The position numbers were made by a program, and so were the translations under genes. Positions 1 to 8,854 of a DNA stretch of 64,000 nucleotides are shown piece by piece. Source of the stretch: Paludibacteraceae bacterium. GTDB lineage: Bacteria > Bacteroidota > Bacteroidia > Bacteroidales > Paludibacteraceae. Position 1 is the stretch's first letter. Every line of letters starts with the position of its first letter. Where the stretch lies: assembly GCA_016283095.1 (NCBI GenBank), contig JAEEMG010000005.1, positions 1-64,000 of the forward strand. Direction: 5' to 3'. The notes below the pieces were generated by a model. That model was not told where the DNA came from. It did no database searches and was given only the letters and a program-made list of their open reading frames with translations.

Positions 1-642
1 GTAGTTCTGCATTGAGAACATACCCTTCTTCATCTCACCACCATACCATGTGTTGATGATAACCTGCTCACGTGAAGTTGTGTTGAATGCAACACATGTC
101 TCTGAGTTAAGACCTAGCTCCTTGTAGTTCTCTACCTTTGCCTTTGAAGCGTTGTAGATAACGAAGTTTGGCTCAAAGTTCTCCAACTCTTCCTTAGTTG
201 GCTGGATGAACATGTTTGTTACGAAGTGAGCCTGCCAAGCAACCTCAACGATGAAACGAACAGCTAGACGAGTAGCCTTGTTTGCTCCACAGAATGCATC
301 TACTACATAAAGGTTCTTGTTAGAAAGCTCTTTCTTTGCGATATCCTTAACCTTTTCCCAAACCTCTTCTGACATTGGGTGGTTGTCATTCTTATATGCG
401 TCTGAAGTCCACCATACATTGTTGTGTGAGTTCTTGTCGTCAACAATGTACTTGTCCTTAGGAGAACGACCAGTAAAGATACCTGTCATTACGTTTACTG
501 CACCTAGCTCAGTAACCTGACCTACTTCATAACCCTGAAGACCAGCTTTTGTCTCCTCTGCGAACAATACCTCGTACGATGGATTGTGTGCAATCACTGT
601 TGCACCTGTAATACCGTACTTTGACAAATCCAAATTAGCCAT
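1..642 (-). CDS. pckA: Phosphoenolpyruvate carboxykinase (ATP), 5' part only
   Basis: Partial gene: 214 codons from the ATG at 640-642 run off the left edge in an open frame. The product converts oxaloacetate plus ATP to PEP, CO2 and ADP (reversible) in the cytosol. Many anaerobic Bacteroidota run it in the carboxylating direction towards succinate; that direction here is inference. Visible family motifs are [12 protein letters not shown] near residue 55, which carries the substrate-binding Arg, and [15 protein letters not shown] at the truncated end. The nucleotide-binding P-loop and metal-binding residues lie outside the window. A TAnnTTTG -7 box on the minus strand at 701-708 lies about 60 nt upstream and supports this start. 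No Shine-Dalgarno is visible. Confidence 0.95.
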   Translation of the reverse strand, partial: MANLDLSKYGITGATVIAHNPSYEVLFAEETKAGLQGYEVGQVTELGAVNVMTGIFTGRSPKDKYIVDDKNSHNNVWWTSDAYKNDNHPMSEEVWEKVKDIAKKELSNKNLYVVDAFCGANKATRLAVRFIVEVAWQAHFVTNMFIQPTKEELENFEPNFVIYNASKAKVENYKELGLNSETCVAFNTTSREQVIINTWYGGEMKKGMFSMQNY

Positions 643-700
643 GTTTGATATTATTTAATAATTATTACTTCCTTATGTTTCGTTGTTTCACTATCAAAGA

Positions 701-708
701 CAAAAATA
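701..708 (-). promoter_or_regulatory. Bacteroidota -7 box for pckA
   Basis: Minus strand reads TATTTTTG, a match to TAnnTTTG. The predicted transcription start is near 694, giving a roughly 50-nt leader before the pckA ATG. No good -33 TTTG at the expected distance. Confidence 0.5.
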
Positions 709-821
709 GAAATTTTTTTCAATTTATTACTATTTTCTACTTTTTATTTTCAAAATTTCAAGCAAATTGTGATTTCTGACTCCATCTCCTTTGAGACGTA
801 GAAAACAGACCATTCTTCCTA

Positions 822-1403
822 TCAGATGTATATCTTCTGTTTTCTGTATTTGTCCTTCACATAATCGAAGAATTTGACTCCGTTGACATCTGCAATTTGC
901 TTACCTATTTTCAAGGTCGCAGGCAAACATTTCACGTCTGATGTAGAAACCAAGCAGTCGTAAGTCTGGTCGTTGTACACTTTGCGCAACTCATACACAG
1001 TCTCGTCTACTTTATTCTTGCTTATGCCCATGAAATTGAAGGTTTGACTCTGCTCATAAGTCTGGAAGACGATGCGGCTGAACGTACCGTCTATTTTCTT
1101 CCACTCTCCCCTGTCTTTGCCAAGGAACGTATAGCCAGAAAAAAATCTGTTTTCTGAATTATCATAGATGAATGTGTCACGACTAGTGAGCAACATATAT
1201 GTATAGAATGCCAGTAAGGCTGAAAAAATGAAAGTTCCAGCCAAATAATAGCCAAAATTCTCATTTGGCAGAATATCATCACTGATTCCAAAAGCTGTCT
1301 GTAAAGCAAGTACTATATAGAACATCACCATAGCGACATCCAATAAAAGTGCAACGCCATAAAACGGCAATGGGAAATGGTATCTGTAGTCAACTCTAGT
1401 CAT
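822..1403 (-). CDS. Hypothetical inner-membrane protein, 193 aa
   Basis: Unrecognised. After a short basic N-terminus there are two hydrophobic segments (about residues 13-36 and 50-72), followed by a soluble domain of about 120 residues rich in beta-prone sequence (for example DTFIYDNSENRFF). This resembles the layout of membrane-anchored PH-like or YdbT-like proteins, but no diagnostic motif is present, so no function is assigned. It lies 52 bp downstream of transketolase on the same strand, but a strong terminator separates them, so it is probably mainly a separate unit or expressed by readthrough. The gene-free 180 bp to its left carries the pckA promoter. Confidence 0.7.
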   Translation of the reverse strand: MTRVDYRYHFPLPFYGVALLLDVAMVMFYIVLALQTAFGISDDILPNENFGYYLAGTFIFSALLAFYTYMLLTSRDTFIYDNSENRFFSGYTFLGKDRGEWKKIDGTFSRIVFQTYEQSQTFNFMGISKNKVDETVYELRKVYNDQTYDCLVSTSDVKCLPATLKIGKQIADVNGVKFFDYVKDKYRKQKIYI

Positions 1404-1412
1404 AACATTAAA

Positions 1413-1442
1413 TAAAAAAAGCCACCTTAAATTAAGGTGGCT
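1413..1442 (-). terminator. Intrinsic terminator after transketolase
   Basis: An 11-bp perfect stem (1420-1430 with 1432-1442, core AGCCACCTTAA) is followed on the minus strand by a run of seven U from 1414-1420. It sits 14 bp past the transketolase stop and just ahead of the 193-aa gene. Confidence 0.85.
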
Positions 1443-1455
1443 CTATTAATATCGA

Positions 1456-3486
1456 TTAAATATTCAGGAATTCACAAACATCGGAGTAGACGCTTTCGCC
1501 ATTGAAGCCGAATTTTTCGTCCAACACTTTGTACGGCGCCGAGTAACCAAAATGGTCAAGTCCGTGGACATATCCGTCAACACCTACCAGGCCTTGCAAT
1601 GAGCAAGGTATTCCAGCAGTCAAACCATATTTCTTTGCCGACGACGGGATAACCTCCTCCTGATACTCCTTGCTCTGAGTTCTGAACAATCCCTCTGAGA
1701 TTGCAGATACAATCTGAATCTTCAAGTTCTTGCGCTCCTCTAGAAGTTTAGCACCCTCAAACAATGTGCTGACCTCACTACCGTTTGCTATCATTACGAT
1801 ATCTGGAGTGCCTTGGCAAGCCTTTACGATATAAGCTCCCTTGGATGCTTTCTTCGACTCTGCGATTCTGTCGCCAGGAAGGTCGTTGACATTCTGACGA
1901 GAAAGGATCAACGCTGTAGGAGTGTCTGTGTTCTCCATTGCCATCTTCCAAGCCTCAGTTGTCTCATATACGTCAGCTGGACGAAGAACTAGCATACTGT
2001 TCTTACCTGCATGGTTCTTGATCTTCTCCAAAAGTCTCACCTGCATCTCCTGCTCGATTGGCTGGTGTGTTGGACCATCCTCTCCTACACGGAATGCGTC
2101 GTGGCTCCATACATATTTTACAGGAAGACGCATAAGCGCCGCCATTCTGTAAGCTGGCTTCATATAATCTGAGAAGACGAAGAATGTTCCGCAAGCAGCA
2201 TACATACCACCGTGAAGCACGATACCATTCATTATACATGCCATTGTCAACTCTGAAACTCCAGCGTTCAAGAATCTGCCACTGAAATCACCGTTCACAA
2301 TAGGATGAGTCTTCTTCAAGAAACCATCTGTCTTATCTGAATTTGACAAGTCAGCACTGCTGACAATCATATTCTCTACATTATCTGCCAAATAACCAAG
2401 CACTGCAGCTGAAGCGGCACGTGTAGCCTGGTTTGGCTTCTGCTCTATCTTAGAGAAGTCAAGATTAGGAAGTTTGCCACTGAAGAAAAGTTCTAGTTTA
2501 GCAGCCAACTCTGGGTTCTTCTTTGCCCACTCTGCTTGCTCAGCCTTACGCTTTTTAGCGTCAGCGATCAATTCCTCTCTACGAGCAGCATATATTTTCT
2601 TTGTCTCTTCAAAAATCTTGAATGGATCATTAGGATCACCACCAAGGTTCTCAATTGTCTTAGCGACGTCAACACCAGCAGCAGACAATGGCTGTCCGTG
2701 AGTCGAAACCTGACCTTCAAAATTAGAACCGTCAGACTTGACACAACCGCGTCCCATTGTAGTGTTACCGATGATAAGTGTAGGACGTGTGGTCTCAGCA
2801 TTGGCATTTTCAAGTGCCTCAATAATCTGAGCTGCATCATTACCATTGATTGTGATAACGTTCCAGTCCCAAGCCTTATACTTCTGCTCGATATCCTCGT
2901 TAGATACCTCATCAACCTTTGTAGAAAGCTGAATGTTGTTGGCATCATAGAACATAATCAAGTTAGACAAACCAAGATTTCCGGCAATTCTTCCTGCACC
3001 CTGTGAAATCTCCTCCTGGATACCACCGTCTGAAATGAAAGTGTAGATCTTGTGATCCATCCAGTTTCCAAACTTCTGAGTAAGGAATTTTCCAGCGATT
3101 GCAGCACCTACAGCCATAGTGTGTCCCTGTCCTAATGGACCAGATGTATTCTCAATACCTCTTTCAAAACAAACCTCTGGATGTCCTGGAGTGCAACTAC
3201 CCCACTGACGGAAATTCTGGATATCTGTAATATCATACTTACCAGACAACAACAATACTGAATATAGCATTGGAGACATATGACCTGGATCTAAGAAGAA
3301 ACGGTCTCTACAAACCCATAGAGGGTCACTTGGATCATATCGTAAGTATTTAGAATAGAGCACATTGATGAAGTCAGCTCCACCCATTCCTCCTCCCGGA
3401 TGTCCCGATTTAGCCTTTTCTACCATTGCAGCAGTCAAAATTCTGATATTGTCCGCAGCAATGCTTAGGTTCTTGATGTCTGTCAT
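1456..3486 (-). CDS. tkt: Transketolase
   Basis: Full-length (676 aa), cytosolic, thiamine-diphosphate-dependent enzyme of the non-oxidative pentose phosphate pathway. It transfers two-carbon ketol units between xylulose-5-P and ribose-5-P or erythrose-4-P. The N-terminal domain carries the GHPGGGMGGAD motif (about residues 28-38) and the ThDP/metal motif SDGGIQEE (about 152-159). The central Pyr domain starts near residue 355 and contains the activating-Glu region around GVSELTMACIMNG, followed by the C-terminal domain. The ATG at 3484-3486 is supported by a two-box promoter at 3525-3555, which gives a leader of about 32 nt. It is monocistronic with its own terminator. Confidence 0.97.
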   Translation of the reverse strand: MTDIKNLSIAADNIRILTAAMVEKAKSGHPGGGMGGADFINVLYSKYLRYDPSDPLWVCRDRFFLDPGHMSPMLYSVLLLSGKYDITDIQNFRQWGSCTPGHPEVCFERGIENTSGPLGQGHTMAVGAAIAGKFLTQKFGNWMDHKIYTFISDGGIQEEISQGAGRIAGNLGLSNLIMFYDANNIQLSTKVDEVSNEDIEQKYKAWDWNVITINGNDAAQIIEALENANAETTRPTLIIGNTTMGRGCVKSDGSNFEGQVSTHGQPLSAAGVDVAKTIENLGGDPNDPFKIFEETKKIYAARREELIADAKKRKAEQAEWAKKNPELAAKLELFFSGKLPNLDFSKIEQKPNQATRAASAAVLGYLADNVENMIVSSADLSNSDKTDGFLKKTHPIVNGDFSGRFLNAGVSELTMACIMNGIVLHGGMYAACGTFFVFSDYMKPAYRMAALMRLPVKYVWSHDAFRVGEDGPTHQPIEQEMQVRLLEKIKNHAGKNSMLVLRPADVYETTEAWKMAMENTDTPTALILSRQNVNDLPGDRIAESKKASKGAYIVKACQGTPDIVMIANGSEVSTLFEGAKLLEERKNLKIQIVSAISEGLFRTQSKEYQEEVIPSSAKKYGLTAGIPCSLQGLVGVDGYVHGLDHFGYSAPYKVLDEKFGFNGESVYSDVCEFLNI

Positions 3487-3524
3487 TTTATGTTGTATAA
3501 TGTTGTTTTTTACTTAACGGGATG

Positions 3525-3555
3525 CAAAATTAGTAAAAAATTCGGCATCAACAAA
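3525..3555 (-). promoter_or_regulatory. Two-box Bacteroidota promoter of transketolase
   Basis: Minus strand: TTTG (3555-3552), 19-nt spacer, TAATTTTG (3532-3525). This matches TTTG-N19-TAnnTTTG, with a predicted start near 3518. Confidence 0.75.
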
Positions 3556-3654
3556 ATAAAGCTATTAAAATAAGGTGCAAAAATGCCATTACATTTTGCA
3601 TGAAAATATTCGGTTCGTCCAATTCTCGACAGTAATAATTTCCATCAAAAAAAG

Positions 3655-4188
3655 CTATCGATTCTTCATAAACGGACCTATCGGATATAATTCAGAAGGA
3701 GAATCATCCGGTGAAAGCCAAAAATAAAGCGAATGATCACATTTTGATGTCTTACGAAGAAACCTTTTTCCTCTTTCTGACATCTCTGCTCTGTTGCTTT
3801 CATATTGGTGACCATCCATACAACAGGAAGTAAGAAATTTATAGTATTTCAAAGGGATATCCTGATCATCCACCATTAAATGAAGAATAATCGGCTTTAC
3901 AATATCTATACTGTCTTTTACAGGTTTATTCTTTACTCGCAATGACAATAAGTGCTTGACACCTTTTTTATCATAACACTCTATAACTGGATCAATAAAT
4001 GACTCTTTGTTTGCCAGTTTTGCAAGACATTCCGCAGGCCAATCTTCATATTGTTGCTTATACCCTACTTTTGTTTTATCAAAATCATCTGTAAAATCTT
4101 CATAACAACATGTGGATGCCTGAACACCCGATGACAGTGTCAGCACAAAACACGAGATCAAATACTTCAATAGAGTTTTGTTGTTCAT
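3655..4188 (-). CDS. Hypothetical secreted protein, tandem paralogue A (177 aa)
   Basis: Unrecognised exported protein. The N-terminus MNNKTLLKYLISCFVLTLSS is a classic signal peptide, with predicted cleavage after GVQA near residue 24. The mature part of about 150 residues contains several Cys (CCYED, CLAKL, CYDKKG, SCCMDG, CDHS), compatible with disulphides in the periplasm or outside. It is a clear duplicate of the neighbouring 174-aa gene: near-identical signal peptides, shared blocks such as KPIILHLM / KPMILHLM, and matching tails ending IGPF. The short upstream region is duplicated too. No catalytic motif is visible. Confidence 0.75.
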   Translation of the reverse strand: MNNKTLLKYLISCFVLTLSSGVQASTCCYEDFTDDFDKTKVGYKQQYEDWPAECLAKLANKESFIDPVIECYDKKGVKHLLSLRVKNKPVKDSIDIVKPIILHLMVDDQDIPLKYYKFLTSCCMDGHQYESNRAEMSERGKRFLRKTSKCDHSLYFWLSPDDSPSELYPIGPFMKNR

Positions 4189-4225
4189 AATTATAAGTTT
4201 TAATGATAAGCATCAGGCACCTAAG
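4185..4225. repeat. Duplicated upstream segment, copy 1
   Basis: The segment directly upstream of paralogue A repeats almost perfectly upstream of paralogue B (4796-4836). The shared core includes TAATTATAAGTTTTAATGAT followed by AAGCATCAG; one clear difference is GGCACC versus GACACC at the distal end. The unit of duplication therefore included the promoter or leader region. Confidence 0.8.
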
Positions 4226-4274
4226 AGATACTGATGATTAAATATAAAGATTGAAAATATAGCTCTTATGCCTC

Positions 4275-4799
4275 TTATTTAGCAAACGGACCTATTTTAT
4301 AAATTTTATTAGGTGCCTCCACCGGTGACAATTTTAGATAATAAAAATCACAAGAGAACAATTTCTTTAGAAATGACTTTCCTGTTGCTGACATAATTTG
4401 TCTGTTGCTTTGATATTTATTTGAATCAATCCAACAACCAACTCCAAACTCGTACCATTTAACTGGAAGTTCATAATCACCTGCCATAAGATGAAGTATC
4501 ATCGGTTTTGAAATATCTATTCCCCCATTAGACACTGGTGGATTTTTTTCTAATAATGAATATAAGTATTTTTCTCCTGTTTTATCATAAAACTCGAGAA
4601 TTGGAGTAATTCCACCTTCCTTTATTATCATCTGTGCACATTCTACTGAAAAATTTGTCCAATCAGTATAATAAAATTTATTCTCTTCCTTGAAATCCTC
4701 CGTAAAATCAGAAAATATAATGCTTTGTGCCTGAACACCCAATGACAGAATCATCGCAAAACACGAGATCAAAAACTTCAATAGAGTTTTGTTGTTCAT
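4275..4799 (-). CDS. Hypothetical secreted protein, tandem paralogue B (174 aa)
   Basis: Paralogue of the 177-aa protein immediately downstream. The signal peptide starts MNNKTLLKFLISCF and ends near GVQA. The body shares the DFTEDF / DFTDDF block, ILEFYDKTGEKYLYSLLEK (compare VIECYDKKGVKHLLSLRVK), KPMILHLMAGD and a C-terminal IGPF tail. It keeps fewer Cys than copy A. The two genes are 86 bp apart, and each is preceded by the same stretch of about 40 bp (4185-4225 and 4796-4836). Function unknown. Confidence 0.75.
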   Translation of the reverse strand: MNNKTLLKFLISCFAMILSLGVQAQSIIFSDFTEDFKEENKFYYTDWTNFSVECAQMIIKEGGITPILEFYDKTGEKYLYSLLEKNPPVSNGGIDISKPMILHLMAGDYELPVKWYEFGVGCWIDSNKYQSNRQIMSATGKSFLKKLFSCDFYYLKLSPVEAPNKIYKIGPFAK

Positions 4800-4836
4800 A
4801 ATTATAAGTTTTAATGATAAGCATCAGACACCATCG
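4796..4836. repeat. Duplicated upstream segment, copy 2
   Basis: Second copy of the leader segment at 4185-4225, immediately upstream of paralogue B. No TAnnTTTG box is visible inside either copy. Confidence 0.8.
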
Positions 4837-4969
4837 TCTACGCTTTTCAAAAATATAAATAATATTCAGATCTTCCTACTAATTGCAAACATTTTAGCCA
4901 TGACATTACAAAATTGTGAAAAGTGGAAAAAATGATATGCAGATTCAACAATGCATTACCAAAATTCGT

Positions 4970-4977
4970 TACTTTTG
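4970..4977 (+). promoter_or_regulatory. -7 box for the PAP2 gene, deciding its start
   Basis: TACTTTTG matches TAnnTTTG. It lies inside the longest open frame and only 23 bp before the ATG at 5000. That argues that the upstream ATG at 4916 is not used. Confidence 0.5.
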
Positions 4978-4999
4978 TTCTAAAAGTAAGATTCCTAAA

Positions 5000-6439
5000 A
5001 TGTATTTTGGCAATATTTTAAGAATAATAGGGTCCTTGACTACAATAATCATACGCAAAGAAAGAAGCATAGTGTTTCTACACTTTGTCTCTGCCGACGT
5101 ATTGTCCAAATTAATATGTATAGCAATAGTTGGAGGCATGTCCATCATACCTGTTTCAGCAACCGACGAAACAGATTCTGTCAAAATTGTATCCGTCAGC
5201 GACGACGGTTCATTGCCAAAGCCAATCATTTCTGATTCCTGCATATCAAATGTCGGAAATAAAAAGCACAGACATGTCTCAATAAACGATTCGTTAATAA
5301 TCAAATATCCATATTCAAGATTAATAGAATGCACACATATCGGTGTGCCTCTTATTGTCGGAGGTATAATCGAAATGGAGCACAACAAAAAATTCAGGGA
5401 GTTGCGCAACAGTTTCATCCCCAAATTTCACAATGAGATAGACAATTTCACACAGTATCTGCCAGCTGGAGTCATGTTCGGAATGAAAGCTTTTGATGTG
5501 CCGAGCCGCAGTAAGAACTGGGGAGAGATGCTCACCGCAGACGCTTTTTCAGCAATAATCATGGCTGGACTTGTGAACAGCATTAAATACACAGCCAAAC
5601 TTCGTCGTCCGGACGGATCATCAAACAACAGTTTTCCTTCAGGACACACCGCTACCGCATTCATGACCGCCCATATGCTGAATGTTGAATACGGACACCT
5701 GAGTCCATGGATCGGTATGGGAGCATACGCCACAGCATCTGCCACTGGCCTAATGCGAATGGCAAACAACCGTCATTGGATGAGCGATATATTGGCAGGA
5801 GCTGGAATCGGTATCATATCGACTGAGTTCGGATATTGGCTAAGCGATATCATATTCAACCGTGACAAAGTAAAAACTGAAATCATAGACCATTGGTTAA
5901 ACTACGAGCCTAGCGACCCTTCGTTTCTGGGATTCTACGCAAGTTTCCAAATTCCACTCACAAAATATAAGCCGACATTAGGTCCGGCATTCAGCACGTC
6001 AACAGGAAGTTCTACAGGATTGGAAGGAGCTTGGTATTGGAACAATCTTCTGGGAGTAGGTGGAAGATTAAGCGTATCTAGCGTGTATTATTCTTATGAA
6101 AACGTTGAAAATAACGGAGAGACATTCGACATGTCGATGCTTCAAACTGGCATTTACTCCAACATCAACATATTTAAACACATGTATATAAATCCTAAAG
6201 TGCTAGCAGGAGTTAATTACTATAACAAAATATCCAACGATTATTTCACATGTCCTGCAAAACTAGGAGCATGTCTGACTACAGGAGTCTCAATAGGAGC
6301 AATGGTTTGCTCTTATTTTGACGTGAATTTCTTCGGCGGCTGGAATGTATTGTCGCCGCACAGTCAAAACCAAGATCAAGTGATACAGACTATTGAACTC
6401 GGTGCCAGATTCGCTTATAGGTTCGCGCATGAAGAATAA
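5000..6439 (+). CDS. PAP2-family phosphatase with C-terminal barrel-like domain
   Basis: The open frame begins at 4916, but a -7 box at 4970-4977 favours ATG 5000 (480 aa). Numbering from there, an N-terminal export/membrane segment (LICIAIVGGM) precedes a PAP2 acid-phosphatase domain. All three motifs are present: KYTAKLRRP (K-x6-RP), FPSGH, and R-x5-H-x3-D in MRMANNRHWMSD. The last 170 residues or so alternate polar and aromatic residues, start GFYASFQIPL and end ARFAYRFAHEE, which looks like outer-membrane beta-strands. Known family members dephosphorylate lipid phosphates such as undecaprenyl-PP or lipid A; the substrate here is unknown. It is divergent from the duplicated secreted pair and monocistronic. 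Confidence 0.85.
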   Translation: MYFGNILRIIGSLTTIIIRKERSIVFLHFVSADVLSKLICIAIVGGMSIIPVSATDETDSVKIVSVSDDGSLPKPIISDSCISNVGNKKHRHVSINDSLIIKYPYSRLIECTHIGVPLIVGGIIEMEHNKKFRELRNSFIPKFHNEIDNFTQYLPAGVMFGMKAFDVPSRSKNWGEMLTADAFSAIIMAGLVNSIKYTAKLRRPDGSSNNSFPSGHTATAFMTAHMLNVEYGHLSPWIGMGAYATASATGLMRMANNRHWMSDILAGAGIGIISTEFGYWLSDIIFNRDKVKTEIIDHWLNYEPSDPSFLGFYASFQIPLTKYKPTLGPAFSTSTGSSTGLEGAWYWNNLLGVGGRLSVSSVYYSYENVENNGETFDMSMLQTGIYSNINIFKHMYINPKVLAGVNYYNKISNDYFTCPAKLGACLTTGVSIGAMVCSYFDVNFFGGWNVLSPHSQNQDQVIQTIELGARFAYRFAHEE

Positions 6440-6577
6440 TCAAACGCAATAAAACAATTAAGTGTCTTGTAAGTATTTCAGATTGCTGTAGACTAGTGGC
6501 TGACTCACGACAGACAAAACATTTCTCCTCCATTCTGATTCAGAATGCCAGCCTACATCATAACGAATATTAAGTGA

Positions 6578-7318
6578 TTAATGAAAGAAATAGCCGATAG
6601 TGTATTTCACACCCCAATTGCTGCCATTAAAATTTCCAAAACCAGGCGAATAACTTTGTTTAACATCAAGAGTGACACCATCAGGCATTTCTACAGTTTT
6701 GGTCTTTGCAGTTCCAAACTCACGTAACTTTCCTTCGACTCCCATACAGAAGAATTTTGCGATAGGATATCTTAAACCAACCGCAAACTCCGCCCAACAA
6801 CAAAGACCTGTCCCTGAAACGGAATAGGCTTTTTCTATATTCCAAAACTGATTGCTCAATCTCACATTTTCAATCTCAAAATGAGACGATGACAATGCAA
6901 ATTTGGCTCCGATATATAGCAATGGTATTACTTTATATCCACGTCCATCATTCAAGAAATTGAAATTTGCTCCAATCTTATAATAAGGGCCGTTGCAAGT
7001 GTAGGAATAGCCAGGAAGCTGAGTCAGTCCGTAATTGTACGACTCAGTGGCATCATACTTGGAGTATCCAGCCTCAAATGTCGGATAAATAGTATGGCAG
7101 ATATCTGCGTCTACGCCAAAACTGAAATCTGTTTTTCCATCCTTGAACATCGATGTGATCGGTCCGGCGATATCCGTATACACAGATACACCATAGAAAG
7201 TTTTGGACGTAGTCAAATTCCACTCTTCCTTAACCTCTTGCTCACCTTTTTTCTGTGCGAAGACGGATGTGATGAAAAGGCTACTCAAAACCAGCAAAAA
7301 AAATCTCGATATTTCCAT
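6578..7318 (-). CDS. DUF6048-like outer-membrane beta-barrel protein
   Basis: Exported protein of about 246 aa from ATG 7318 (longer frame to 7339). The signal peptide starts MEISRFFLLVLSSLFITSVFA and would be cleaved before QKKGEQ. The body has regularly spaced aromatic and glycine strands (YKIGANFNFL, VIPLLYIGAKFAL, AEFAVGLRYPI) and a C-terminal GVKYTIGYFFH, as expected of a small outer-membrane barrel. From memory it fits the DUF6048 family, which often sits next to DUF6452 as here. It is the last gene of the six-gene operon, and its start overlaps the end of the upstream lipoprotein gene by about 38 bp. Function unknown. Confidence 0.65.
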   Translation of the reverse strand: MEISRFFLLVLSSLFITSVFAQKKGEQEVKEEWNLTTSKTFYGVSVYTDIAGPITSMFKDGKTDFSFGVDADICHTIYPTFEAGYSKYDATESYNYGLTQLPGYSYTCNGPYYKIGANFNFLNDGRGYKVIPLLYIGAKFALSSSHFEIENVRLSNQFWNIEKAYSVSGTGLCCWAEFAVGLRYPIAKFFCMGVEGKLREFGTAKTKTVEMPDGVTLDVKQSYSPGFGNFNGSNWGVKYTIGYFFH

Positions 7319-7784
7319 TGTCGTAGTTTTCATCAACATCTTTCATTAATATAGCTACGGAATCTCCTTTCGTAGCATTCTCTATCAAAACAGTATCTAT
7401 TGTGCTCAATGTACGAAGTCCGCATTCCGCATTGACAAATTCACTTCTATTGGAATGCACAATAGCAATCTGTCCAAGTGGCACCGTATCTGCGGACAAG
7501 ACATAAAACCGTGAAGTGTCGGATTCTGGATTCAATGAGAAATTGGCATACGCGCCACTAGTCCTGTCGACAAACTTTATCATGTTGCCGTCAGCGTCCA
7601 TAGTTGCCAAAAAGACATCTATCTGTGATTTCGACTGTTTATGGAAGGCTCTCAATGTGCCGACAACATACATATTCTCATTGCAAAAATCCGTCTCACA
7701 CATAGTAAGAGACAACAACAAAGCGATGGACGCCAATGCTCCCACCACTCGTCTGCTTACCATATCATACGTTTTGCGCATCAT
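7281..7784 (-). CDS. DUF6452-like lipoprotein (167 aa)
   Basis: The N-terminus has a basic stretch (RRVV), a hydrophobic run (GALASIALLLSL) and a lipobox-like TMC, with Cys near residue 29, so it is a predicted lipoprotein. The remainder (CETDFCNEN, IDTVLIEN, DENYDNGNIEIFFAGFE) fits the Bacteroidota family DUF6452 by recollection; this was not searched. It follows the nitroreductase gene by 24 bp and overlaps the DUF6048 gene, so the two are probably translationally coupled. Role unknown; an envelope partner of the downstream barrel is a reasonable inference. Confidence 0.6.
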   Translation of the reverse strand: MMRKTYDMVSRRVVGALASIALLLSLTMCETDFCNENMYVVGTLRAFHKQSKSQIDVFLATMDADGNMIKFVDRTSGAYANFSLNPESDTSRFYVLSADTVPLGQIAIVHSNRSEFVNAECGLRTLSTIDTVLIENATKGDSVAILMKDVDENYDNGNIEIFFAGFE

Positions 7785-7808
7785 AGACTGTTTCTTAATT
7801 AAATGTCC

Positions 7809-8330
7809 TTATATCTCACTGACGATTTCAGACATATCTTTTCTTATCTTAGCTTTTGAGAAGACGGAATTGTCGGATGGATAACCAATAGGCACCAAAG
7901 CGACCAGTTCCTTCTCCACTCCATCTATACCAAGCACTCTGTTCGCCACCTCAGGATTGAAATTGCAAACCCAGCATGTGCCAAGGTCTTTCTCTGCGGC
8001 AGCCAGACATAGATGCTCCACAAAAATCGAAGCGTCCACATCTGCATGATCCTTACCATCGGCTCTGTGCCACGACTCTGTATGGTCCACAACAACAGCC
8101 AACACAACCGGAGCAGTCTTGAACCAGTCTCTGTCGTAAGCCGCGGACAATTCCGTCAACTTACTTTTGCTTTTCACAACAACCAATCGCCATGGCTGCT
8201 TGTTGCATGCCGACGGTGCCAGACGTGCGATTTCAAACACCTCGTCAAGCACATCATTCTCCACAACTCGGGTTGTATCGAAAGAACGTACAGACACTCG
8301 TTTGCTGACCAAATCTTGAAGTTTCATCAT
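7809..8330 (-). CDS. Nitroreductase-family FMN oxidoreductase
   Basis: 173 aa, the usual size of short nitroreductase-like flavoproteins. The N-terminal KRVSVRSF block (R-x-S-x-R-x-F type) binds the FMN phosphate; APSACNKQPWRLVVV is the conserved FMN/substrate segment; the C-terminus has LVPIGYPSD. It is cytosolic and NAD(P)H-dependent, with unknown substrate. The ATG overlaps the upstream stop by 4 bp (8327-8330), indicating translational coupling with the DUF7935-like gene. Confidence 0.88.
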   Translation of the reverse strand: MMKLQDLVSKRVSVRSFDTTRVVENDVLDEVFEIARLAPSACNKQPWRLVVVKSKSKLTELSAAYDRDWFKTAPVVLAVVVDHTESWHRADGKDHADVDASIFVEHLCLAAAEKDLGTCWVCNFNPEVANRVLGIDGVEKELVALVPIGYPSDNSVFSKAKIRKDMSEIVSEI

Positions 8331-8848
8331 GCCAAAGTTTTGATTTCGTTCTTCAAAACAACCAATGCGATATCAATTGGCGGATTCTCTGTCTCATTGT
8401 ATTTCTCAATCAGGATCTTCGACAACTCAACCGCAGGGACATCATTCGGAACAGACTCCGAACATGTGTTGATGAATTGTAAAAGGCTCTCCTTCGCAGC
8501 AATGACAAAACGCCAAAGATCTTCAGACACATAAATCTGCTGAGAGACGTTATGTTCAAACTCTTCACGCACCTGCTGGATATACATAAGGTGAAGATCA
8601 CCTGCTTTCATAGCAGGATACTGGATTCTGACAACCATGCTCTCAGGCTTGATACGCTCCAAGAACAACACCAAACGCTCATAAGCAGTAAGTTTGATCG
8701 GAGTAAGGATTTTACCAGTCTCTATTCTCATCTGATGTCTTCTCTCCTTCTCTCTGTTGTCGAGCAGATTCTTCAATACAAAGAAAGTGGCAAGGAATAC
8801 CAAAATTCCGCTTACCGAAAATTTCAATATGTCAAGAATAACGTCCAT
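8327..8848 (-). CDS. DUF7935-like membrane-anchored protein (173 aa)
   Basis: A single N-terminal membrane segment (residues about 5-27, ILKFSVSGILVFLATFFVL) is followed by a cytosolic helical domain. The stretch KLTAYERLVLFLERIKPESM and the Gln/Glu-rich helix around MYIQQVREEFEHN are typical of a conserved Bacteroidota family that I recall as DUF7935; this is not verified. It sits between the GT2 glycosyltransferase (6 bp gap) and the nitroreductase (4 bp overlap) in one operon. Function unknown. Confidence 0.65.
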   Translation of the reverse strand: MDVILDILKFSVSGILVFLATFFVLKNLLDNREKERRHQMRIETGKILTPIKLTAYERLVLFLERIKPESMVVRIQYPAMKAGDLHLMYIQQVREEFEHNVSQQIYVSEDLWRFVIAAKESLLQFINTCSESVPNDVPAVELSKILIEKYNETENPPIDIALVVLKNEIKTLA

Positions 8849-8854
8849 ATTCTA

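Noticed and set aside
2536-3006. 156-codon plus-strand ORF opposite transketolase
   Set aside because: Antisense shadow of a highly conserved gene.
4969-5424. 151-codon minus-strand ORF opposite the PAP2 gene
   Set aside because: Antisense shadow; the plus-strand frame carries complete PAP2 motifs.
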